Of a stretch of 43,666 nucleotides of DNA, positions 24,492-32,447 are shown piece by piece. The notes beneath the pieces were generated by a model. It ran no database searches, was not told the DNA's origin, and was given only the letters and a program-made list of their open reading frames with translations. Numbering within the stretch: position 1 is the first letter of the stretch; each line of letters starts with the position of its first letter. The DNA is from an uncultured Desulfosoma sp. (GTDB taxonomy: Bacteria; Desulfobacterota; Syntrophobacteria; Syntrophobacterales; DSM-9756), in the NCBI GenBank assembly GCA_937960435.1, contig CALGPN010000038.1, positions 1 to 43,666 on the forward strand. Reading direction: 5' to 3'. The translations under genes were made by a program, and so were the position numbers.

Positions 24492-25880
24492 CTAGCTGGC
24501 TCGTGTTCGAAAGCTCTCCGCACCCTCAAGGTCGAACGAGCACATTTTCTTGTAAAGCGTTCGGGGACTCACGCCAAGAAGTTCCGCAGCCTTGCGCTTA
24601 TTTCCCCGGGTTTCTTTCAAAGCTTCATAAATCATGCGCCGTTCCACCTCATCGGCTATTCTTTGGACCACCTCTCTCAGAGAGCTTTGACGGACGTCTT
24701 TAATGAGTTCACCCACATTGGGGTTCTCGGCCGCGTCGAGCCGCACGGGTTTGCGACGCACTTTCTCTCGAAAGCTCTTCAGCACTTCCTCATCATTGCC
24801 CAGAGCCACCAGCCCTTTGATGCAATTTTCCAATTCCCGAACATTTCCCGGCCAATCATAGAGCTCCATCAGGGCACAAAGCTCCTGAGAAAGACCGGGC
24901 ACGGGACATCCGAAAAGGGCCGCGTACTTGTTGAGAAAATATTGGGTTAAGGGCCTAATGTCTTCGAGTCGTTCCCGCAAGGGGGGAAGTTCGATGAGCA
25001 CGACATTGAGGCGAAAGTAGAGGTCTTGGCGAAACTGCCCGCGGGCCATCATTTCTTCTAGGGGGGCATTGGAAGCCGCAAAGATGCGCACATCTGTGCG
25101 AATGTTTTCCGCGTGCCCCAGCGGCGCGTACTCCGAGTCCTGAAGGACTTGCAGAAGCTTGGCCTGCATGAAAGGGCTCATGTCCGAAATCTCGTCGAGA
25201 AAGAGACTTCCCCCCCGGGCGAGATCGAATTTTCCCGGTTTGTCCCGATACGCCCCCGTAAACGCCCCCTTGCGGTAGCCAAAAAGTTCGCTTTCCAGAA
25301 GAGTGGGAGGGATACTGGAGCAGTTGACCTGCACGAAAGGGCCGTGGCGTCGGGAAGAGTTGTTGTGAATGGCCATGGCCGCAATCCCCTTGCCGGCCCC
25401 CGTTTCCCCTCGAATAAGGACGCCGAGGTCCGTGGCGGCAATGCGGGCGATCCGCCGGCGCACGTTGCGCATGGCCTCACCGATGCCGATGAGGTAGGGC
25501 CCCTCCCACAGGGCGCCGTCTTCGGGCAACTTTCCATTTTTTTCCACAAAATCCCCGAGGCACCGCACAAAGGCGCTCGGATCCAAAGGTTTGCGAAAGC
25601 CCCAAACGCCATGGCCATTGTCGGATGAAAGGCTGGAAAGAGCTTGTGCGTTTTCGCTCACCACCGTGAGCGGCACCCCACAGGCCTTGACGCACCGGCT
25701 CAGTTCCGAAGGAATCGGCTGCCGGGTTTCCACAACAACAAGGGTCGGACGAGACCCTTCTAGAAATTCCTGAGTGAGACTCTCCGGCGGCACCCGCCGG
25801 CTCGTGAGGCCCACCTGGTCCACCAGGCTCTCCAGAAACGCTCCGTAATCGGGTGTTTCCGCGCTGATGATCGTGGTCAC
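24492..25880 (-). CDS. Sigma-54-dependent activator with degenerate receiver (PrsR-like)
   Basis: A 462-residue enhancer-binding protein. Residues 1-125 resemble a receiver domain but lack the phospho-acceptor Asp (the position reads TLVVVETRQP). The AAA+ domain has Walker A GETGAGKG, the sigma-54 contact loop KGAFTGA, Walker B GGSLFLDEIS, and DWPGNVRELENC. The C-terminal Fis-type helix-turn-helix is NKRKAAELLGVSPRTLYKKM. The start is a GTG at 25880 preceded by GGAGG; longer frames upstream are unlikely. It most probably switches on this exopolysaccharide locus and PEP-CTERM genes. A good -24/-12 promoter lies before the PEP-CTERM gene at 41.8 kb, and a weaker one lies before this gene itself. 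Confidence 0.9.
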   Translation of the reverse strand: MTTIISAETPDYGAFLESLVDQVGLTSRRVPPESLTQEFLEGSRPTLVVVETRQPIPSELSRCVKACGVPLTVVSENAQALSSLSSDNGHGVWGFRKPLDPSAFVRCLGDFVEKNGKLPEDGALWEGPYLIGIGEAMRNVRRRIARIAATDLGVLIRGETGAGKGIAAMAIHNNSSRRHGPFVQVNCSSIPPTLLESELFGYRKGAFTGAYRDKPGKFDLARGGSLFLDEISDMSPFMQAKLLQVLQDSEYAPLGHAENIRTDVRIFAASNAPLEEMMARGQFRQDLYFRLNVVLIELPPLRERLEDIRPLTQYFLNKYAALFGCPVPGLSQELCALMELYDWPGNVRELENCIKGLVALGNDEEVLKSFREKVRRKPVRLDAAENPNVGELIKDVRQSSLREVVQRIADEVERRMIYEALKETRGNKRKAAELLGVSPRTLYKKMCSFDLEGAESFRTRAS

Positions 25881-26003
25881 CGCTGTTTTTCCTCCATCCC
25901 CGCAGCTTCCTTCGGCGCCAGGGTCGTCGAAAGCCGCGCCGTGAGTTTTCCAGCCGCGGCGCGTCCCTTTAGGGAGCATCCCCCGGTTTTCGCTTTTAAA
26001 TTA

Positions 26004-26018
26004 GCATCTTTTGTGCCG
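26004..26018 (-). promoter_or_regulatory. Candidate sigma-54 promoter upstream of the regulator gene
   Basis: On the minus strand CGGCAC-N5-ATGC keeps the GG-N10-GC spacing required by sigma-54. Compared with TGGCAC-N5-TTGC it has one mismatch in each half. It would give a leader of about 110 bases and imply autoregulation. Confidence 0.35.
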
Positions 26019-26111
26019 GATCCGGGTTCGGAGCTTTTTTTATGACATTTCGTTATCTTAATTACTACACACAGCCTCCTTTTCTTTCGGTGTATTTTTT
26101 CTTGCCTACTA

Positions 26112-26129
26112 TGTGCAACTGAGTGCACA
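26112..26129. promoter_or_regulatory. Inverted repeat TGTGCA-N6-TGCACA, candidate operator
   Basis: A perfect six-base inverted repeat with a six-base spacer in the intergenic region between the divergent regulator and PilZ-like genes. A second TGCAC-N7-GTGCA pair is at 26216-26232, and another TTGCACA at 26238-26243. The clustering and symmetry suggest binding sites for a dimeric regulator; the regulator's identity is unknown. Confidence 0.4.
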
Positions 26130-26432
26130 CACCCTGCCCCGAAGACACCCACCCCGCCCTCCGCTCTCCGAAACGAAAAACAGTCTGCAACGAAGAAAAC
26201 ACCTGCGCAAGACGTTGCACACTTCAAGTGCACGGTTTTGCACATTTTAAGAGGAACGGTCTTCCATGGAAGCCAATTTCTGTGGAAAAAGTTCTCCGCC
26301 GTGGAATCCAGTCAAAATTCTTTTATCGTATTTACAAGGTGTTACACTTTTTGAGGCCCGATGTTTTTAAATTTTTTAAAAGCTTCATCAGCCTAGGGCC
26401 TTTCGGTATCAATTTTGCGTGTCAGTGGATGA

Positions 26433-27734
26433 ATGACGTCGGGTGAAAACGACATAAGGTTTCAAGGAGGACCGAAGAGAAAACTGGAAAACGGGCCTCG
26501 GGGCCCCCGCGAAAGAGGGGAAGAAGGGGTGATAAGGGCGGCAGCGACCGGGGAGCGAGGGGAGCGAAGGCGGCAATGCCGTCTCCCTGTGTCTTTGGAG
26601 GGAACCATCAGAGCTGCTGACGAACGTTGGACTCAGCTCGGAATTGTTGAGGATCTTCACCACCTCGGCGCATGCGCTCGCATCCGGGATGGGGAGACCT
26701 TGGAGCAAGGGGAGGCCGTAGTCGTCGGCCTTGTCATGGATCCTAAACCCCAGGAGGTGTCGGGGCAGGTTCGATGGACACAGCACTGTGAAGACGGGAG
26801 CCTTCGTTTCGGCATCGCCTTTGATCAGTCCCTGAACATCGCCTTGCCGTTGGAAACAGCGGTCTCCGCCTGTGCCCGCCTTCAAAAGACCGGGCAGGAA
26901 ACACACCGACGTGCGGCCGTTTCCCTCCTGGAAAAAAGCGCTCTAGCCATGCACGGGGACGCATGGGCCGGCGGGCTTTTCGGCCTCTGTGCGGAACCGG
27001 CGCAGCAGGTTTTCAACACTTTGGGGGCGCGTCTGGAGCTGGAATCTCTGCGGCTTCAAAAAGTGATGACCGAATGCCGGATAGTCTCCCCCGAGGCGCC
27101 TTTGCACCCGGTGCTGGAGCGCACGGGCAACGTCATCCAGGCGCTCCAGAGCGCTTCGGCGAAAATCAAAGAATCCGTCTCCTTTTTCCGCCTTATCCAG
27201 GAGGCCACGGTCGTCCAGCCCGAAAGTTATCTTTACACCGTAGACCCAGGGGATGTTCTGCGTCGATCGGTGGCGACCCTGGAAGCACTGTGTGCATTTC
27301 TCGGGGGCAAAATGGGGGCCTTGCGCTTCAAGATGATTCCCGACGGGCTGCCCCTTTTGGCGATCCGCCCCCTGGATTTTCGATGCACCGTAAACGATTG
27401 TCTTCTCGGCCTTCTGGAATCGGCTTTGGCCGGCGACGGTTCGACCCTGACCGTAGAAACCTCCATCAGCGACGGTTCGGTCGGCATTCGTTTCGGGCAT
27501 GATGGATTTCGCATGATTCAGTCGGAGACGTTACACATTGTCGGCGATGACTATAGGTTCTTGGAAAAAATCAGCCCCCGGGACGAACGGACGGCTCTTC
27601 GCTTCTTTCATGCCATTTTGCCCTTGCGGGGATATGGTGCCAGCGTGCATATTCGCGGGGAGTCGGGTTACAATCGTGTTCAACTGCGACTTCCGGCCGC
27701 CCATGTGTTTGCACCGGGCAAACTGAAACTTTGA
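26433..27734 (+). CDS. PilZ-like domain protein with histidine-kinase-like C-terminus (uncertain)
   Basis: A 433-residue cytoplasmic protein without membrane segments. Residues about 45-135 resemble a PilZ domain: an Arg-rich start (ERRRQCRLPV), then VEDLHHLGACARI where PilZ has D/N-x-S-x-x-G (Ser is His here), then GQVRWTQ and FGIAFDQ. Residues 150-400 are predicted mostly helical, followed by VNDCLLGLLESAL and TVETSISDGSVGIRF, which faintly recall a HATPase domain without its catalytic residues. It lies 72 bp upstream of the TPR lipoprotein gene and probably shares its transcript. It may link c-di-GMP or another signal to exopolysaccharide synthesis; that is inference. A GTG at 26529 with a GGGGAAGAAGG leader is an alternative start. 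Confidence 0.65.
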   Translation: MTSGENDIRFQGGPKRKLENGPRGPRERGEEGVIRAAATGERGERRRQCRLPVSLEGTIRAADERWTQLGIVEDLHHLGACARIRDGETLEQGEAVVVGLVMDPKPQEVSGQVRWTQHCEDGSLRFGIAFDQSLNIALPLETAVSACARLQKTGQETHRRAAVSLLEKSALAMHGDAWAGGLFGLCAEPAQQVFNTLGARLELESLRLQKVMTECRIVSPEAPLHPVLERTGNVIQALQSASAKIKESVSFFRLIQEATVVQPESYLYTVDPGDVLRRSVATLEALCAFLGGKMGALRFKMIPDGLPLLAIRPLDFRCTVNDCLLGLLESALAGDGSTLTVETSISDGSVGIRFGHDGFRMIQSETLHIVGDDYRFLEKISPRDERTALRFFHAILPLRGYGASVHIRGESGYNRVQLRLPAAHVFAPGKLKL

Positions 27735-27806
27735 ATCGAGAGCTCGGGGAAATCCGGCCCCGCGGTCCAACCGCCCGAAGTTTCAATTTGAAGGAGACTC
27801 CCTGTT

Positions 27807-30230
27807 ATGCCGCACCAGCCGCATTGCCGCAACCTTGTGCTTCTGAGCTTCGCTTTGAGCATCATTTTGGTTTTCGCCGTCGGGTGCCAAAGCCCCGAGA
27901 AAAAATTCGCCAAGCATATGGCCCGGGGAAACGCTTTCAGCGAAGAAGGGAAACTGGCGGAAGCCGCTCTTGAATACAAAAACGCCCTCAAGGCGAACCC
28001 TAAATCGGCCGAGGCCTATTTCGCTCTAGGGGAGGTCTTCCTCAAGCAGAACGACCTGCGCAACGCCTTTGGGGCCTTCAGCCAGGCGATGTCTCTGGAC
28101 CCGGCTCATGTGAAGGCTCAGGTCCGTTTGGCTTCGCTCTATCTTCTCGCAAATCAGATCGAACGGGCACGGGAAGCCGCCGAAAAGGCTTTAGAGGGCC
28201 AACCGGACAACGTGGACGCTTTGGTCCTTCGAAGCCAGGCTCTGGCGCGCGACAAACGCTTTGAAGAGGCCCTTCTCGACCTGGAACGGGCTTTGGCGCT
28301 GGATGCCAAGCGCCTCGATGCGCGGCTGCTTAAAGCGCAGTGTTTCCTTTCCCTGGGGCGCCTTTCCGACGGCGAAAAGACTCTGCAGGAAGCCGCCGAA
28401 GCCTTGCCTGATTCCCCACATCCCCTCTATGCCCTGGCCCAGCTCTACGCCGCCCTGCGGGATCCTTCCAAAGCAGAGCACACCCTCAGGTCCATTCAAG
28501 AAAAATTCCCTTCGGAGCCCATGCACAATCTGGCCATGGCCCAATTTTACGTGGCCCGTCGGGAATTCGACAAAGCCGAGGCAGAACTTCAAAAGGCCGT
28601 GGGAAAAGCCCCTGAAAGCCCCCAGTTTCGTATCGCCCTTGCGAGGTTCTACCTGAGCCGAGGTGAGGTGGACGACGCCGAAAAGACGCTGACCGACGCC
28701 CTTTCCGCCATGCCGGACAATATCGAACCTCAGCTGGAACTCGCCTCCCTCTACCTGACCAAGGGAGAAGCCGATAAGGCACTGGAGCTTCTCCGAAAGG
28801 CGTCTCAAGCCCATCCGGACGATCTTCGGCCTCTGCGGGCCCAAGCCCAGGTCCTGTATGAACGAAACGCTTTCGAGGAAGCTCGAGCCGTCCTGAAAAC
28901 CATCGAGACCAAAGCCAAAGGGGATCCCTTGGCGCGACTCTTGGAAGCCCGAATTCTTTTGAAAGAGAAGCAAGCCCAGCAGGCGTTGAACGTTCTGGAT
29001 CAGTTGGTCAAAGACTATCCCAACTTGGCGGACGCCCACTACTACAGGGCTCTGGCCCGCTTTGAAACAGGCCGTCAACAGCAAGGGAAAGAATCCTTGG
29101 AAGAGGCCTTGAAACTCAATCCCGACCATTTCCTGGCCAAGATGTTCAAGGCGGAACTTTTGCTCCGGGAAGGCAAAGCGGGCGAAGCGGAAGCCCTGTG
29201 CCGGGATGTGGTCGAAAAGCAGCCGCGGGACATACGGGCAAGGCTCCTTCTGGGCAGGGCCCTAGCGGCGCAAAAGCTCATGGATGAGGCGGAAAAAGTT
29301 TTCCTGGAAGTTCAGCGTCGCTTTCCCGATCGACCGGAAGGTTACCTTGCCGTGGGGGGTGTGCAACTTGCCGACAAGCGTTTCAAGGAAGCCCGGTCCC
29401 ATTTTGAAGCGGCCCTGGAGCGGGCGCCGGGGTCGACGGAAGCCGTGCGCGGCATTGTGTTGACCTATGTTTCCGAAAAAGAATTGGACAAAGCCCTCTC
29501 CTTTGTCCAGGATCGGCTCTCCAAGGCTGAACAAGACAACAACAACCGCCTGGAAGCTTTTCTTCTCACTATGGAAGGCCAGGTTCGGCTACTGAAAAAA
29601 GATCTGCACGGCGGTGAGAAGTCTCTGGCCGCCGCCATTGAAAAAGCCCCCGAATGGCCCACCCCTTACATGATCCTCGGGAACATTTACAGGCTTTTGG
29701 GCCGAACAGACGAGGCCGAAAAGCGCTATGAAATGCTCTTGGAACGACAGCCGGATTACCTCCCCGCTCTTATGAACCTGGGGATCCTCCACCACGTGAA
29801 AGGCAGAAACGAATCCGCCGCCCGCTACTACGAGAAGATTCTCCAACAAAAGCCCGATTTTGCGCCGGCGGCCAACAACTTGGCATGGCTTCTCGTGGAA
29901 ACGGGCGGCAACATCGACCGGGCTCTGACCCTGGCCCAAACGGCTAAGGAAAAGATGCCCGAAGACCCGGCCGTCGCCGATACCTTGGGTTGGATTTTCG
30001 TGCATAAGAAAGCCTACGGCAGCGCCATCGCCCAGTTTGAGGACGCTTTGGCCAAAGCGCCGGACAACCCTTCCATTCGTTACCATCTGGCGGTGGCTTT
30101 GGCGGAAAAGGGCGAGACGAGCCGAGCCCTTGAGGAACTGAAAAGAACCCTCGAAAAAGATGCGCCGTTCCCGGAAAAGGAAAAGGCGCAGGCTCTGGCG
30201 GATAAGTTGAAAAACAAGAAGGATTCCTAA
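27807..30230 (+). CDS. prsT: TPR-repeat lipoprotein, PEP-CTERM system (PrsT type)
   Basis: An 807-residue exported lipoprotein made almost entirely of tetratricopeptide repeats. The signal peptide ends in FAVGCQSPEKKF, with Cys at the expected lipobox position. About twenty repeats of 34 residues follow; typical units read AEAYFALGEVFLKQNDLRNAF and ALMNLGILHHVKGRNESAARYYEKIL. In exosortase loci a protein of this architecture (PrsT) acts outside the inner membrane, presumably as a scaffold for the polysaccharide export machinery. It follows the PilZ-like gene on the same strand, with GGAG about ten bases before the ATG. Confidence 0.88.
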   Translation: MPHQPHCRNLVLLSFALSIILVFAVGCQSPEKKFAKHMARGNAFSEEGKLAEAALEYKNALKANPKSAEAYFALGEVFLKQNDLRNAFGAFSQAMSLDPAHVKAQVRLASLYLLANQIERAREAAEKALEGQPDNVDALVLRSQALARDKRFEEALLDLERALALDAKRLDARLLKAQCFLSLGRLSDGEKTLQEAAEALPDSPHPLYALAQLYAALRDPSKAEHTLRSIQEKFPSEPMHNLAMAQFYVARREFDKAEAELQKAVGKAPESPQFRIALARFYLSRGEVDDAEKTLTDALSAMPDNIEPQLELASLYLTKGEADKALELLRKASQAHPDDLRPLRAQAQVLYERNAFEEARAVLKTIETKAKGDPLARLLEARILLKEKQAQQALNVLDQLVKDYPNLADAHYYRALARFETGRQQQGKESLEEALKLNPDHFLAKMFKAELLLREGKAGEAEALCRDVVEKQPRDIRARLLLGRALAAQKLMDEAEKVFLEVQRRFPDRPEGYLAVGGVQLADKRFKEARSHFEAALERAPGSTEAVRGIVLTYVSEKELDKALSFVQDRLSKAEQDNNNRLEAFLLTMEGQVRLLKKDLHGGEKSLAAAIEKAPEWPTPYMILGNIYRLLGRTDEAEKRYEMLLERQPDYLPALMNLGILHHVKGRNESAARYYEKILQQKPDFAPAANNLAWLLVETGGNIDRALTLAQTAKEKMPEDPAVADTLGWIFVHKKAYGSAIAQFEDALAKAPDNPSIRYHLAVALAEKGETSRALEELKRTLEKDAPFPEKEKAQALADKLKNKKDS

Positions 30231-30434
30231 CGCCACGGGCGGGGCGGGCTCGTGAGGGCGCTTTGTCGGTGGGCGCCTGTGCGGCCTATAGGGGGGGATC
30301 GGCGTCTGTGCCCAGACCCCCTACGGGCTTCGCCGCGTGGTTGCGAGTCATACACTTCGAGCAATGGGAGATTGGGCCCGGTTTCCCAGTGTTTTTGAGA
30401 GCGGGCGCTGTGACCGTTTCGAGAGGAGTTCCCC

Positions 30435-31355
30435 ATGGCTGAACATGAACCCGGCCGCTTGGAACGACGCCGCACCGTCCGCATCAAACGCTCCAACCTC
30501 CTCAACCTGCAGCTGGACGACATCGACCGCCCGGCCATCAAAATCGCCGAGACCCAAGATGAATACGAACAATCCTTCCGCTTGGTTCATGAGACCTATC
30601 TACGCATGGGCTATCTCAAGGAACCCCAACCCCACGGGTTGCTGTTCAGCGTCTATTCGCTACTTCCGGAAACCGTCATTTTCGTCGCCAAGTCCTACCT
30701 CACCGTCATTTCTACCCTGACGGAAATCTTCGACACGGAACCCTTCGGGCTCCCCATGGATACCATCTACAAGCCGGAACTGGACACCCTTCGGGCTCAG
30801 GGCCGGCGCGTCGTGGAACTTTCCGCTCTGGTGACCCCGCCCAAACTCCGTTGGCGAAACCTTTTCATGGTGCTCGCTCAAGTCATGTACCAATATTCGG
30901 TCTACCGCGGCGTGGACGATCTTTGCATCGCCGTCAATCCCAAGCACGTGAGTTTCTATAAAAATATCCTTTTGTTCGAAGACTTCGGCCCGGAACGGCA
31001 TTATCCCCGGGTGGATGCGCCGGCCGTGGCCTTGCGCGTGGACATGCACCATATCGCCGGCCGTCTCAAAGAAGTTTACGACAGCAACGACCTGGACACC
31101 AACCTCTATCTCTATTTCCACCGCATGACGGGTCTGCTTCCTTGGGACCCCGAAAAGACGCCCGTGCCCGTCGAGACTGCGGCCGCCCAAACATCCCGGG
31201 ACGTGGCGCCTCCCCTCATGAACGGCCGTAAAGCGGAAATTGTTCGGCATTTCTTTGATCTTTCCCCTTCCCTATGGGATGAGCTCAACCCCGCGCAAAA
31301 AGATTTTTTCATGACCCACTATCCTCGTCTTCAAAAAATAACTTTATTTTCCTAA
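30435..31355 (+). CDS. FeeM-like N-acyl amino acid synthase / exosortase-associated acyltransferase (copy 1)
   Basis: A 306-residue GNAT-fold acyltransferase of the FeeM / 'PEP-CTERM/exosortase system-associated acyltransferase' family, related to acyl-homoserine lactone synthases. Known FeeM proteins move a fatty acyl chain from acyl carrier protein to the amino group of an amino acid. Conserved segments are SLLPETVIFVAK, TEIFDTEPFGLPMDTIY (residues 95-112), RRVVELSAL with the conserved Glu-Leu-Ser, and LCIAVNPKHVSFYKNILLF. The C-terminus past residue 250 ends in a helical tail (LWDELNPAQKDFF) shared with the next gene. It starts with GAGAGGAG six bases upstream. A paralogue follows 126 bp downstream; the two look like an old duplication. 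Confidence 0.88.
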   Translation: MAEHEPGRLERRRTVRIKRSNLLNLQLDDIDRPAIKIAETQDEYEQSFRLVHETYLRMGYLKEPQPHGLLFSVYSLLPETVIFVAKSYLTVISTLTEIFDTEPFGLPMDTIYKPELDTLRAQGRRVVELSALVTPPKLRWRNLFMVLAQVMYQYSVYRGVDDLCIAVNPKHVSFYKNILLFEDFGPERHYPRVDAPAVALRVDMHHIAGRLKEVYDSNDLDTNLYLYFHRMTGLLPWDPEKTPVPVETAAAQTSRDVAPPLMNGRKAEIVRHFFDLSPSLWDELNPAQKDFFMTHYPRLQKITLFS

Positions 31356-31363
31356 ATATTTTC

Positions 31364-31392
31364 TTGACAAGCGGGTCCACCGCACTTTATGG
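31364..31392 (+). promoter_or_regulatory. Candidate sigma-70 promoter between the two FeeM-like genes
   Basis: A perfect TTGACA at 31364-31369 is followed by 17 bases and TTATGG. It lies in an AT-rich intergenic stretch right after the stop of copy 1 and about 90 bases before copy 2. The -35 is exact, the -10 is weak. Confidence 0.3.
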
Positions 31393-31481
31393 CTCTCGTC
31401 ATGTGTGTCGACCCGACTCTGGGGTGTGGATGGGGCTTTTGCAAAAAGCATGGCGGTCTGTTGCGTCAGTGAGGAGGGGAC

Positions 31482-32348
31482 ATGGCCGAAAACGCGCTGG
31501 CGGAACGTCATTTGGCCTATCTCAAGCGGGGACGCTATCTTGTTCTGGATCGGGCATGGCAGGATCGCCTGACCCTCAAATGGGCCGAAACCTTGCAAGA
31601 ACGGCGCGAAGCCTTTTCTCTTGTCCATGATGAATACGTTCGACAAGGCTATATCCCCCAACCCACGCGTTCGGGGATGATCTATCGCCTGCACCATTTG
31701 CTTCCCACATCCCTGACCCTTCTTCTCAAAGACGGCCCGTCGGCCGTCGGCACCCTGACCCACGTGTTGGATACAGATCTTTACGGCCTTCCCATGGACA
31801 AAGTCTACGGAGAGGAACTCAACGCTTTGCGCCGCCGAGGTCGAAGGCTTGCCGAACTGAGCGCTCTGGCGGTTCGCCGAAATTACTGCCTGCAGAGTCT
31901 CTTCATGCTTCTTGTCCGTGCCGCCTATCTTTACGCTCTGAAAAAACGCGTCACCGATTTCTGCATCATGGTGAACCCTCGCCATGCGGGTTTTTATCGT
32001 TCCATCTTTCTTTTCGAAGAGTTAGGTCCCACGCGCCCTTACCCCCTCGTGAACGCGCCAGCGGTGGCCCTTCGCCTCGACCTTGTGACCGTCGCCGAAC
32101 GTATCCGAGACCTTCTCCGGGACGTTGCTCCGGAGCATTCCGTCTATCATTTCTTTAACGAGCCTTGGGAAGCCGCCACGGGATGGGCTCAAGTGCGGCA
32201 CCACCTCGACGCTCCAGCACCACCTCTTTCCCGCAAGCAAATCCTCAAATTTCTTGCCGAGGAACCCGCCGCTCTTGAAGGTTTGAACACGACCCAGAAA
32301 AAAAACGTCTCCTACCTCTGTTCCTGGGACTCTTTGTGCCTTCACTGA
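31482..32348 (+). CDS. FeeM-like N-acyl amino acid synthase (copy 2)
   Basis: A 288-residue paralogue of the preceding gene with the same ordered motifs: HLLPTSLTLLLK, THVLDTDLYGLPMDKVY, RRLAELSALAVRR, DFCIMVNPRHAGFYRSIFLFEELG, and a C-terminal tail with ALEGLNTTQKKNVSYL. It too should acylate an amine, probably an amino acid, with a fatty acid from acyl carrier protein. The N-terminus differs: it lacks the basic RRRTVRIKR stretch of copy 1. Divergence is wide enough for the two enzymes to use different acyl chains or amines, or to act in series. It has GAGGAGGGGAC before the ATG. The ThiF-nitroreductase fusion follows 99 bp downstream. Confidence 0.88.
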   Translation: MAENALAERHLAYLKRGRYLVLDRAWQDRLTLKWAETLQERREAFSLVHDEYVRQGYIPQPTRSGMIYRLHHLLPTSLTLLLKDGPSAVGTLTHVLDTDLYGLPMDKVYGEELNALRRRGRRLAELSALAVRRNYCLQSLFMLLVRAAYLYALKKRVTDFCIMVNPRHAGFYRSIFLFEELGPTRPYPLVNAPAVALRLDLVTVAERIRDLLRDVAPEHSVYHFFNEPWEAATGWAQVRHHLDAPAPPLSRKQILKFLAEEPAALEGLNTTQKKNVSYLCSWDSLCLH

Positions 32349-32447
32349 CGTGTTCGAGCCTTTCCCACTTGCGGTTGCGTTTCCCATGCACTAGGATCGG
32401 GGCGTTTCCCGCTGACCTAAGGAAGCCGTGACCTCAAGGGGCAAGCC

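Larger units (their letters stand above)
25881..26432. other. Divergent intergenic control region
   Basis: About 550 bases separate the minus-strand exopolysaccharide operon from the plus-strand PilZ/TPR genes. It is AT-richer than its surroundings, especially at 26030-26100 and 26320-26420, and contains the TGCAC-type repeats and a candidate sigma-54 site described separately. No convincing gene was seen in it. It most probably holds the promoters of both transcription units. Confidence 0.7.

Noticed and set aside
26228-26243. Plus-strand sigma-54 promoter GTGCACGG...TTGCAC for the PilZ-like gene
   Set aside because: Spacing between the two halves is one base short of the strict GG-N10-GC and the GG is absent; it is better explained as part of the TGCAC repeat cluster.
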